A stretch of 15,797 nucleotides of DNA, from assembly GCA_016780525.1 (NCBI GenBank), contig JADHLR010000022.1, positions 1 to 15,797 on the forward strand, written 5' to 3'. Of the stretch, positions 6,933 through 13,819 are shown in pieces. Positions within the stretch are counted from its first letter, which is position 1. Each line of letters starts with the position of its first letter. The notes under the pieces are model-generated. The model was not told the DNA's origin. It saw only the letters and a list, made by a program, of their open reading frames with translations, and made no database searches. Both the position numbers and the translations under genes were made by a program. The DNA comes from Candidatus Puniceispirillum sp. Its GTDB lineage: Bacteria; Pseudomonadota; Alphaproteobacteria; Puniceispirillales; Puniceispirillaceae.

Positions 6933-7400
6933 ATGGTCATTTCAACTGAAGACAGCATTGAGCGCAATTTCCGAATTACCAACAATAATGCAATTGATAT
7001 GCATGTTGGTAAACGGGTACGTTTGCGCCGCACATTGCTTGGTATGAGCCAGGAACAGCTTGGAACAGAATTAAACATTACCTTTCAGCAGGTGCAGAAA
7101 TATGAACGGGGGGCCAATCGAATCAGCGCTTCCCGTCTTTGGGACATCGGCCAGATTTTAGATGTGCCAATCAGTTATTTTTTTGATGATATGTCCCAGG
7201 ATACCATGAAAAGCTCGCCGCGCCGTATCGGTCGCGGTGGCGAGGTGATAAATCAACATGGTGATCAAATGCGTGACCCAATGGCGCGCCGCGAAACATT
7301 AGAGCTGGTGCGCACTTATTACACCATTGAAAAACCGATTGTTCGAAAACGTATTTCAGAAATGGTGAAATCCATTGCAACCACGCTGTCAGATGAATAA
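6933..7400 (+). CDS. XRE-family helix-turn-helix transcriptional regulator (PraR/PhrR-like)
   Basis: The protein has 155 residues from ATG 6933. AGGGGA at 6918-6923 lies 9 nt upstream, which favours this ATG over an in-frame TTG at 6912. A Cro/C1-type HTH spans about residues 26-83: VGKRVRLRRTLLGMSQEQLG, then the recognition helix FQQVQKYERGANRISASRL, then a third helix ending in PISYFF. This HTH_3 sequence is the form widespread in alphaproteobacteria, including rhizobial PraR and PhrR. The roughly 70-residue C-terminal part is short, polar and partly helical, without a cupin or enzyme domain. Targets are unknown. Candidate dyad sites in its own leader suggest autoregulation. A hairpin immediately after its stop codon separates it by only 27 bp from xseB, so the two may share a transcript. 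Confidence 0.88.
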   Translation: MVISTEDSIERNFRITNNNAIDMHVGKRVRLRRTLLGMSQEQLGTELNITFQQVQKYERGANRISASRLWDIGQILDVPISYFFDDMSQDTMKSSPRRIGRGGEVINQHGDQMRDPMARRETLELVRTYYTIEKPIVRKRISEMVKSIATTLSDE

Positions 7401-7432
7401 CCTATGGCCTGTCTTAACAGATAGGCTATGGG
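7401..7432 (+). promoter_or_regulatory. Intercistronic hairpin spanning the xseB start
   Basis: Bases 7401-7414 can pair with 7419-7432 over 14 bp, including three G-U pairs, around a 4-nt loop (TAAC). The stem starts with the first base after the regulator's stop codon and covers the ATG at 7428. No T run follows. It could be a weak terminator, an RNA processing site or a translational control element that hides the xseB start. Confidence 0.45.
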
Positions 7433-7703
7433 TGGTATGAACGACGCGACGGACGATAACACACAAGGCGAAGCACTCAGTTTTGAGGCTGCGTTGCGAG
7501 AATTAGAGGGGATTGTGGCCTCTCTGGAACGCGGCGAAGTGTCGCTGGATGCCGCTATCAGCGCTTTTGAACGTGGCACCGAACTCAAAACTTTATGCCA
7601 GTCCCGCCTCGAAGAGGCGCGCATGAAGGTTGAGAAAATCAAAATCCCTGACGCCGGCACCCCGCCACGCGACGCAACGGCGTTTGACGCTGACGAAACC
7701 TGA
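7428..7703 (+). CDS. xseB: Exodeoxyribonuclease VII small subunit
   Basis: The protein has 91 residues and is a small helical protein matching XseB: SFEAALRELEGIVASLERGE, then SLDAAISAFERGTELKTLC and LEEARMKVEKI. Several XseB subunits coat the coiled-coil stalk of XseA to form exonuclease VII, which degrades single-stranded DNA into oligonucleotides and takes part in repair. XseA is not in this window, which is usual. The start is either ATG 7428 or ATG 7437 (three residues shorter); neither has a good ribosome-binding site and the first is inside a predicted hairpin. The C-terminal Asp/Pro-rich tail is variable in the family. ispA follows after 6 bp, the same xseB-ispA-dxs order as in E. coli. 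Confidence 0.93.
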   Translation: MGGMNDATDDNTQGEALSFEAALRELEGIVASLERGEVSLDAAISAFERGTELKTLCQSRLEEARMKVEKIKIPDAGTPPRDATAFDADET

Positions 7704-7709
7704 CGCATA

Positions 7710-8615
7710 ATGGAAAATTTTCTCGCGCAGTTGCGTGAAGACGCGGCTGCTTGTGAAACACATATCAAAGCGTTGCTGGCAGCGGTTCCGGAGCCGGCGG
7801 CACAGTTGCATGAGGCCATGGCCTATGCGGTGCTGAATGGCGGCAAGCGCATGCGCGCGGCTTTGGTATTTGGCGCGGCGCGGATGGCGGTTGGGCAGGA
7901 TGCCGATGCCGCCCCGTCTGAAGCTATGCTGCGCACCGCGGCGGCGATTGAGTTTCTGCATGCCTATTCGCTGGTGCATGATGATTTGCCAGCGATGGAT
8001 AACGCCGCAACCCGGCGTGGACAGCCAAGCTGTCACATAAAATTTGACGAATCGACAGCCATTCTGGCTGGCGATGCCTTGCAAACCATGGCCTTTGAAA
8101 TTCTGGCAGACCCGCGCACCCATGCTGATGCGGCTGTGCGCATTCAGCTTGTGGCGACACTTGCGAAAGCGGCTGGCCTGCAGGGAATGGCCGGTGGTCA
8201 GATGCTGGATTTGCAGGCGGAAACCAGACAATTTGATTTGGCTGAAACCCAGCAGATGCAGATGATGAAGACCGGTGCATTATTGTCCTGTGCGGTTGTT
8301 TGTGGCGGCATTGTCGGTGCTGCGCCGCCAGATATGCGCGCCGCGCAGGCAGCGTTTGCGCAAGATTTGGGGCTGGCCTTCCAGATTGCTGACGATCTGC
8401 TGGATTATGCTGGCGACGCCAGTGTTATGGGTAAGCCATCAGGTCAGGATGCAGACCGGGGTAAAGCCGGATTTGTCGCGCTGATGGGGGTCGATGCCGC
8501 ACGGCGCACGGCGCAGCGTATGATTGATGATGCCAATGCGACACTTGCGCCATGGCAGAACACCGCCCACTATATGCAGAATCTCGCGACATTCGCTATT
8601 ACACGCAATTCGTGA
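7710..8615 (+). CDS. ispA: Farnesyl diphosphate synthase (polyprenyl synthetase family)
   Basis: The protein has 301 residues, the normal IspA length. It condenses IPP with DMAPP and then GPP to make farnesyl diphosphate for ubiquinone, undecaprenyl carrier and other isoprenoids. Visible motifs: NGGKRMRA at 43-50 (diphosphate binding), the first Asp-rich motif DDLPAMD at 91-97, then RRGQPSCH, GGQMLDLQ, and the second Asp-rich motif DDLLD at 228-232. HAYSLVHDDLPAMD before and through the first motif equals the chain-length region of E. coli IspA, which supports a C15 product. One oddity is that the acidic run usually following DDLPAMD (DDDL in E. coli) is NAAT here; the three key Asp residues are intact. 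It lies 6 bp after xseB and 119 bp before dxs, within the isoprenoid cluster. Confidence 0.95.
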   Translation: MENFLAQLREDAAACETHIKALLAAVPEPAAQLHEAMAYAVLNGGKRMRAALVFGAARMAVGQDADAAPSEAMLRTAAAIEFLHAYSLVHDDLPAMDNAATRRGQPSCHIKFDESTAILAGDALQTMAFEILADPRTHADAAVRIQLVATLAKAAGLQGMAGGQMLDLQAETRQFDLAETQQMQMMKTGALLSCAVVCGGIVGAAPPDMRAAQAAFAQDLGLAFQIADDLLDYAGDASVMGKPSGQDADRGKAGFVALMGVDAARRTAQRMIDDANATLAPWQNTAHYMQNLATFAITRNS

Positions 8616-8734
8616 TAAACTTAAAAAAACTGTCAGTAATAACGAGCTAATATGTGGCCAAAACAGCGGGGGGTGCAGGACGGCAATGCCGTATCTGCTG
8701 TTGTTGGCTTTGGTAAATACGGGACGATTATTTT

Positions 8735-10678
8735 ATGCGGACACCCTTGCTTGATCGGATCACAGCGATAGATGCGTTACGTCGGCTACCCGAGGCGGAT
8801 TTACAACGTCTGGCCGATGAATTGCGCGCCGAGACCATTTCTGCTGTCGCAAAGACAGGCGGCCATCTTGGCGCCGGACTTGGTGTTGTTGAATTGACCG
8901 TGGCGCTGCATTACGTTTTTGCAACGCCCTATGACAGATTGATATGGGATGTTGGTCATCAGGCCTATCCGCATAAAATCCTCACCGGCCGGCGGGATCG
9001 CATCACCAGCTTGCGTCAAAAGGGCGGCTTATCCGGATTTACCAAACGCGCCGAGTCTGAATTTGATCCATTTGGTGCGGGGCATTCATCAACCTCGATT
9101 TCAGCTGGTCTGGGGATGGCTGTAGGAAATGCCCTGAACGGTACCAATCGCAATGTCATCGCGGTGATCGGCGATGGATCGATGAGTGCTGGCATGGCCT
9201 ATGAGGCGATGAATAATGCTGGCGCATCAGATAGCCGCCTGATCGTCATTCTGAATGACAATGATATGTCTATCTCGCAGCCTGTTGGCGCGATGAGCAG
9301 CTATTTGTCACGCCTTATCACCTCTGAACCCTATCATTCGATCAAGGATCTGGTGCGTGAAGTGGCGCGCCGCTTTCCCGCCGAGATAGAACGCACCGCC
9401 AGACGCGCGAAAGACGCGGCGCGTGATTTGATTGGCGCTAATTCGGTATTTAGTCAGCTTGGATTTACCCATATCGGGCCGATTGATGGGCATGATATGT
9501 CGCATCTTTTGCCAGTGTTAAAAAACCTGCGCGATACCCCGCAAAACGGCCCGGTGTTAGTCCATGTTGTCACCGAAAAGGGGCATGGTCATCCGTTTGC
9601 CGGCCCATCCGCCGAAAAATATCATGCGGTGCCAAAATTCGATGTGGTCACCGGAACGCAGCAAAAATCCACCGGCAATGTGCCAAGCTACACCGCGGTA
9701 TTTGCCGATAGTTTGATTGCCGCCGCTGCCAGTGACGATAAAATTGTCGCGATCACCGCCGCCATGCCATCGGGCACCGGCTTGGACAAGGTGAAAGCGC
9801 AATTCCCAAATCGCGTATTTGACGTCGGTATCGCCGAACAACATGCTGTTACCTTTGCGGCCGGGCTGGCATGTGAGGGCATGAAGCCGTTTTGCGCGCT
9901 TTACTCAACATTTTTGCAGCGCGGTTATGACCAGCTTGTGCATGATGTGGCGGTGCAAAATCTGCCGGTACGTTTTGCCATTGACCGGGCCGGGGTTGTC
10001 GGTGCCGATGGTGCCACGCATGCCGGTGTCTATGACATTGCGTTTTTATCCTGCTTGCCGAATATGGTGGTGATGTGCCCGGCTGATGAAGCCGAGCTGG
10101 TGCATATGGTGGCAACGGCGGCGGCCTATGATGACGGGCCAAGTGCGGTGCGCTACCCACGCGGCAATGGCTGTGGTGTGAGCCTGCCGGAACAGCCCGA
10201 AATTCTGCCAATTGGCAAGGGCCGGGTGCTGCGAACTGGTGAGGATATTGCGCTTCTCTCGATTGGTACACGCTTGGCTGCCTGTCTGGATGCGGCCGAA
10301 AAACTGGCGGCTGACGGGGTTCAGATCACCGTAGCAGACGCCCGTTTTGCAAAGCCGCTGGATACCGGGCTTTTGGCTGAATTAGCGCAAAATCATAAAT
10401 ATCTGCTGATTGTTGAAGAGGGCAGCCCGGGTGGCTTTGCCGCGCATGCGATCAATTATCTTGCCAATCACGGGCATCTGGATGATGGCTGCCGCGTGCG
10501 CAGCGTGACATTGCCGGATATGTTTATCGACCATGATAGTCAGGAAGGCCAGCTGGCCGATGCCGGGCTTGATGCGGCTGGCATTCTGCACAGTCTGCAC
10601 AGTCTGGACAGTCTGCGCACAGTAGCCGGGTTAGATAAAAAATCACCGGCGAAGGCAGGCAAGGCCGGCGCAAAGTAA
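8735..10678 (+). CDS. dxs: 1-deoxy-D-xylulose-5-phosphate synthase
   Basis: The protein has 647 residues. It is the thiamine-diphosphate enzyme that joins pyruvate and glyceraldehyde 3-phosphate to DXP, the first step of the MEP pathway and a branch to pyridoxal and thiamine. Motifs: TGGHLGAGLG with H44 at the active site, WDVGHQAYPHKILTGR, the ThDP motif GDGSMSAGMAYEAMNNAG starting at G146, LNDNDMSI, and GIAEQHAVTFAAGLA with the catalytic E368. The transketolase C-terminal domain follows. The start MRTPLLDRI fits the usual Dxs N-terminus; GGGA at 8721-8724 is a modest ribosome site. The C-terminus is longer than usual, with a 9-bp micro-repeat (HSLHSLDSL) and a Lys/Ala tail. The 119-bp gap before it shows no convincing promoter, so co-transcription with ispA is likely. 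Confidence 0.97.
   Translation: MRTPLLDRITAIDALRRLPEADLQRLADELRAETISAVAKTGGHLGAGLGVVELTVALHYVFATPYDRLIWDVGHQAYPHKILTGRRDRITSLRQKGGLSGFTKRAESEFDPFGAGHSSTSISAGLGMAVGNALNGTNRNVIAVIGDGSMSAGMAYEAMNNAGASDSRLIVILNDNDMSISQPVGAMSSYLSRLITSEPYHSIKDLVREVARRFPAEIERTARRAKDAARDLIGANSVFSQLGFTHIGPIDGHDMSHLLPVLKNLRDTPQNGPVLVHVVTEKGHGHPFAGPSAEKYHAVPKFDVVTGTQQKSTGNVPSYTAVFADSLIAAAASDDKIVAITAAMPSGTGLDKVKAQFPNRVFDVGIAEQHAVTFAAGLACEGMKPFCALYSTFLQRGYDQLVHDVAVQNLPVRFAIDRAGVVGADGATHAGVYDIAFLSCLPNMVVMCPADEAELVHMVATAAAYDDGPSAVRYPRGNGCGVSLPEQPEILPIGKGRVLRTGEDIALLSIGTRLAACLDAAEKLAADGVQITVADARFAKPLDTGLLAELAQNHKYLLIVEEGSPGGFAAHAINYLANHGHLDDGCRVRSVTLPDMFIDHDSQEGQLADAGLDAAGILHSLHSLDSLRTVAGLDKKSPAKAGKAGAK
10586..10621 (+). repeat. 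9-bp tandem repeat near the 3' end of dxs
   Basis: Four 9-bp units run from 10586 to 10621: CTGCACAGT twice, then CTGGACAGT and the degenerate CTGCGCACA. They encode LHS-LHS-LDS-LRT after the conserved end of the transketolase C-terminal domain. The unit is a multiple of three, so copy-number change would not shift the frame. Confidence 0.85.
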
Positions 10679-10713
10679 CAATAGCCCCACCATCAAGACG
10701 CGTCACAAGTTTC

Positions 10714-11550
10714 ATGCTTACCTTCGCGCCAACTCTCCCGCCAACTCTTCCGCAAACTCTTCCGCAAGTGCTTATGCCGAAACCGACCCAGCAGATATCA
10801 TCGACACCGAACCGCCAGCGGCTGGATGCGTTGCTGGTGGCGCGCGGGCTGGCGGTGTCGCGCGAGCGGGCGCGCGATCTGATTATCGCCGGTACTGTCA
10901 GCGTTGATGGTGCGCTGACCCGCAAGCCTGCCAAAAGCTGTGCCGAAAACAGCGTGATTGAGGTCAAATCGGAAGGCAATCCGTGGGTCAGCCGCGCCGG
11001 ATTAAAACTGGCAGCTGCTGTCACCAGCTTTGCCGGGCTTAGGCTTTGCGGGTGCCGGGCGCTGGATATTGGCGCCAGCACCGGCGGCTTTACCGAGGTG
11101 TTGCTTGCGCATGGGGCGGGGCATGTTGTCGCCATCGATGTCGGGCAGGGGCAGCTGCATGAACGGCTGGCGGCTGATGCTCGGGTGACCGTGCTGGATC
11201 ACACCAATGCACGTTATCTTACCGCATCTATGTTGCCCTATGCGCCTGATGTTATTGTTTGTGATGCCTCATTCATCTCGCTGAAAAAGCTGTTGCCAGC
11301 GGTGCTTGATCTGGCTGTAGCCGGGGCCAGACTGATCGTGCTGATCAAGCCGCAATTTGAAGTTGGTAAAGGGCTTGTGGGAAAGCGGGGTGTGGTGCGT
11401 GACCCGGCCTTGCATCAGCAGGTTGTTGCCGATATTACCAACTGGCTACAAACCGACATGTCATGGATGGTGCATGAAACAATGCCATCGCCGATTACCG
11501 GGCCGGATGGCAATGTTGAATTTTTGCTATTGGCCGAAAAGCCCGGCTGA
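10714..11550 (+). CDS. tlyA: TlyA-family rRNA (cytidine-2'-O)-methyltransferase (hemolysin A-like)
   Basis: The protein has 278 residues from ATG 10714. An S4 RNA-binding domain (about 34-95, RLDALLVARGLAVSRERARD) is followed by an FtsJ-like SAM methyltransferase domain. The SAM motif is LDIGASTGGFTEVLL at 117-131. The K-D-K-E tetrad of 2'-O-methyltransferases is present as K98, D184 (CDASF), K212 (LIKPQFE) and E269 (NVEFLL). Mycobacterial TlyA methylates cytidines in 16S and 23S rRNA; alphaproteobacterial members are assumed to act on rRNA, but the site is unknown. The start is uncertain: neither ATG 10714 nor ATG 10774 (258 residues) has a clear ribosome site, and typical TlyA proteins begin close to the S4 domain. 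It lies 35 bp after dxs, a common alphaproteobacterial arrangement. Its stop abuts the aroC stop directly. Confidence 0.93.
   Translation: MLTFAPTLPPTLPQTLPQVLMPKPTQQISSTPNRQRLDALLVARGLAVSRERARDLIIAGTVSVDGALTRKPAKSCAENSVIEVKSEGNPWVSRAGLKLAAAVTSFAGLRLCGCRALDIGASTGGFTEVLLAHGAGHVVAIDVGQGQLHERLAADARVTVLDHTNARYLTASMLPYAPDVIVCDASFISLKKLLPAVLDLAVAGARLIVLIKPQFEVGKGLVGKRGVVRDPALHQQVVADITNWLQTDMSWMVHETMPSPITGPDGNVEFLLLAEKPG
10729..10764 (+). repeat. 12-bp tandem repeat at the 5' end of the tlyA frame
   Basis: Three 12-bp units (10729-10740, 10741-10752, 10753-10764) differ by one or two bases and encode PTLP, PTLP, QTLP. A decayed fourth unit follows. They sit in the N-terminal extension of the TlyA frame, before the S4 domain, or in its untranslated leader if ATG 10774 is the true start. 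Confidence 0.85.
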
Positions 11551-12660
11551 TCAGGATTGTGGCTGCGAGAGAATGCCGGTTTGTGCATGATGCCGCATCA
11601 GCATATCAACCAGCACCAGCGACATCATCGCCTCGGCCACCGGCACCCCGCGAATACCAACACAGGGGTCATGCCGGCCTTTTGTCACCACATCAACATT
11701 TTTGCCGTCGCGGTCAATTGACTGACGCGGTGTCAAAATTGATGATGTTGGTTTGATCGCCACGCGGACAATGATCGGCTGGCCTGAAGAAATGCCACCC
11801 AGAATGCCGCCCGACTGATTGCCGATAAATTGCGGCTTTTCCGGGCTGTTGCCGGCCCGCATCTGGTCGCTGGCAAGATGCCCCTCAATCGCTGACAAAG
11901 CAAAGCCGCCGCCAATTTCAACGCCTTTTGCGGCGTTGATGCTCATCATCGCGCTGGCAAGTTCGCTGTCCAGCTTCCCATAAACCGGCTGGCCAAGGCC
12001 GGCCGGAATGCCATCGGCAACAATTTCTAAAACGGCACCGGCCGAAGACCCTGATTTACGCACCGCATCAAGATAGTCTGCCCATTTATCTGCCGCTGCC
12101 GCATCCGCACAAAAGAACGGGTTTTTGGTGCGTTCATCCCAGTCAATATTGTCACGGTTAATGGCGTGAGGGCCAATCTGCGTGACCATGCCGCGCACCC
12201 GATAATCAGCGCCGAGGGCCTGTTTCAGAACAAGGTCAGCAATCGCCCCGGCAGCAACGCGGACTGCTGTTTCGCGGGCTGACGAGCGACCGCCGCCGCG
12301 GTGATCACGGATGCCATATTTTGACTGATAGGTGTAATCGGCATGACCGGGCCGGAATTGCCTGGCAATATCACCATAGTCTTTTGACCGCTGGTCTTTG
12401 TTGCGGATCAACAGGCCAATGGGTGTGCCGGTGGTTTTACCCTCAAAAACGCCAGACAGAATTTCCACCGCATCATCTTCTTGCCGCTGTGTCACAAACT
12501 TGCTTGTGCCCGGCCGCCGCCGGTCAAGATAGGGTTGGATCATCGCTTCGCTAAGCGGCAGATTGGGCGGCACACCATCGACAACACAGCCAATCGCAAC
12601 GCCGTGGCTTTCGCCAAAGCTGGTAAAGCTGAACAGCTTGCCGAAACTATTATCAGTCAT
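11551..12660 (-). CDS. aroC: Chorismate synthase
   Basis: The protein has 369 residues from ATG at 12660; an in-frame TTG at 12669 would add three. It converts EPSP to chorismate with reduced FMN as cofactor, the last step of the shikimate pathway, leading to aromatic amino acids, folate and ubiquinone precursors. Family signatures: GESHGVAIGCVVDGVP near the N-terminus, RRRPGTSKFVTQRQEDD, GKTTGTPI, RPGHADYTYQSKYG, RGGGRSSARETAVRVAAGAI, and RHDPCVGIRGVPVAEAM near the C-terminus. Length is typical (about 360). The start overlaps the fabI end by 8 bases (ATGACTGA on the minus strand) and has no obvious ribosome site, so it is probably translationally coupled to fabI. Its stop codon touches that of the convergent tlyA. 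Confidence 0.97.
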   Translation of the reverse strand: MTDNSFGKLFSFTSFGESHGVAIGCVVDGVPPNLPLSEAMIQPYLDRRRPGTSKFVTQRQEDDAVEILSGVFEGKTTGTPIGLLIRNKDQRSKDYGDIARQFRPGHADYTYQSKYGIRDHRGGGRSSARETAVRVAAGAIADLVLKQALGADYRVRGMVTQIGPHAINRDNIDWDERTKNPFFCADAAAADKWADYLDAVRKSGSSAGAVLEIVADGIPAGLGQPVYGKLDSELASAMMSINAAKGVEIGGGFALSAIEGHLASDQMRAGNSPEKPQFIGNQSGGILGGISSGQPIIVRVAIKPTSSILTPRQSIDRDGKNVDVVTKGRHDPCVGIRGVPVAEAMMSLVLVDMLMRHHAQTGILSQPQS

Positions 12661-13483
12661 CTTTGACAACAGATATGTCGGGTGCGTCGACAGCCTTCAT
12701 ACCAACAACATGATAGCCACAGTCAACATGGTGTGTCTCGCCGGTGACGCCGGATGCCAGATCTGATAAAAGATACATGCCGGCACCGCCAACATCTTCC
12801 AGCGTTACATTCCGTTTCAGCGGCGAGTTATATTGGTTCCATTTCAGAATATACCGAAAATCGCCAATGCCCGACGCGGCCAGTGTCTTCATCGGGCCAG
12901 CCGACAGGCCATTCACCCGAATATTACGACCCCCAAGGTCAACCGCGAGGTAGCGGATCGAGGCCTCTAACGCGGCTTTTGCAACGCCCATGACATTATA
13001 ATGCGGCATCACCCGTTCGGCGCCATAGTAAGTCAGGGTCAGCATGCTGCCGCCATCATTCATCATCGCCGCGGCACGGCGCGCAAGCGCGGTGAAGGAA
13101 TAGACCGAAATATCCATGGTGCGCTGAAAGTTTAAACGGCTGGTATCGACATAGCCGCCTTTTAATTCGTCCTTATCTGAATAAGCGATGGCATGCAGGA
13201 TAAAATCGAGCTTGCCCCATTTGTCCTGCAAAGTCGAAAACACCGCGTCCATGCTGGCTTCGTCGGTGACATCACACGGCATCACAAGATCACTGCCAAC
13301 CGATGCGGCAAGTGGCGTCACACGTTTTTGCAGGGCCTCTCCTTGAAAGGTAAATGCCAGTTCGGCACCTTGTTCGGCAAGTTTGGCGGCAATGCCCCAT
13401 GCGATCGAGCGGTCATTTGCGACCCCCATGATCAAGCCTTTTTTGCCATGCATAACGCCCTGTGATGTTCCGGTTTGCGTCAT
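12653..13483 (-). CDS. fabI: Enoyl-[acyl-carrier-protein] reductase (NADH), FabI type
   Basis: The protein has 276 residues, of the SDR-like FabI family. It reduces trans-2-enoyl-ACP to acyl-ACP with NADH, the last step of each fatty-acid elongation round, in the cytoplasm. GKKGLIMGVANDRSIAWGIA is the FabI-type nucleotide-binding start. The Y-Y-K active-site set is Y152, Y162 and K169 within TYYGAERVMPHYNVMGVAKA, with the same spacing as E. coli Y146/Y156/K163. The substrate and cofactor region NGLSAGPMKTLAASGI follows. The start ATG at 13481-13483 has AAGGA (13494-13498 on this strand) 10 nt upstream. It is the first gene of a minus-strand operon with aroC, overlapping it by 8 bases, and it diverges from pdxH across a 336-bp spacer that should hold both promoters. 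Confidence 0.97.
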   Translation of the reverse strand: MTQTGTSQGVMHGKKGLIMGVANDRSIAWGIAAKLAEQGAELAFTFQGEALQKRVTPLAASVGSDLVMPCDVTDEASMDAVFSTLQDKWGKLDFILHAIAYSDKDELKGGYVDTSRLNFQRTMDISVYSFTALARRAAAMMNDGGSMLTLTYYGAERVMPHYNVMGVAKAALEASIRYLAVDLGGRNIRVNGLSAGPMKTLAASGIGDFRYILKWNQYNSPLKRNVTLEDVGGAGMYLLSDLASGVTGETHHVDCGYHVVGMKAVDAPDISVVKDD

Positions 13484-13819
13484 TGATCATATGTCCTTGC
13501 CACTAAAAACAGATATTTTGCAGTCGTCACGCCGCAAATATGCGGCGGCTTTTTGACCGTGCTCAACATACACCTGATCGTGCAAAATTCCAATAGCTAG
13601 AGCCGCGCTGTCGCCGGGCAGATGCAAAAGTTTGCGCTGCTGTGCCAAAAGCCGGACAGCTGTGCAAAAAATTCCTGCGTGGCATGTTGCAGAATATCCA
13701 ACTACGTCCCATCTTAGCAGCAGGCAAAAAGCAGCAATGGCATGCGCAGCTACACTGAAATGCAGGGTTAGCTGATAGGCATAAAACGGGTATCGCCCGA
13801 GTTTTAAGGATAGACGCAG
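13484..13819 (+). other. 336-bp divergent intergenic region between fabI and pdxH
   Basis: This is the only gap over 300 bp. No gene with recognisable similarity is seen. It must contain the promoters of fabI (leftward) and pdxH (rightward), but no box pair is convincing on either strand. It holds a 6-bp-stem hairpin at 13531-13546 and a small bulged hairpin at 13783-13805 directly before the pdxH ribosome site. One minus-strand frame is open across it; I judge this chance, because the frame has no good start inside the gap and runs antisense through pdxH. No tRNA-like cloverleaf is visible. Confidence 0.6.
13531..13546. promoter_or_regulatory. Hairpin in the fabI upstream region
   Basis: GCCGCA at 13531-13536 and TGCGGC at 13541-13546 form a perfect 6-bp stem around AATA. 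On the + strand it is followed by GGCTTTTTG, which looks like a small terminator, yet no + strand gene lies before it. On the - strand it would be in the fabI leader, about 50 bases before the start codon. Confidence 0.35.

Noticed and set aside
8689..8722. CCGTAT and ATACGG inverted arms before dxs as a riboswitch or terminator
   Set aside because: Only 6 bp arms with a 22-nt loop and no further conserved structure; too weak to call.
8652..8771. 39-codon frame in the ispA-dxs gap running into dxs
   Set aside because: No ribosome site or recognisable similarity, and it overlaps the dxs start in another frame.
10524..11135. 203-codon minus-strand open frame across the dxs end and tlyA
   Set aside because: It is antisense to two clearly conserved genes, and its Ser/Arg/Ala-rich translation looks like a shadow.
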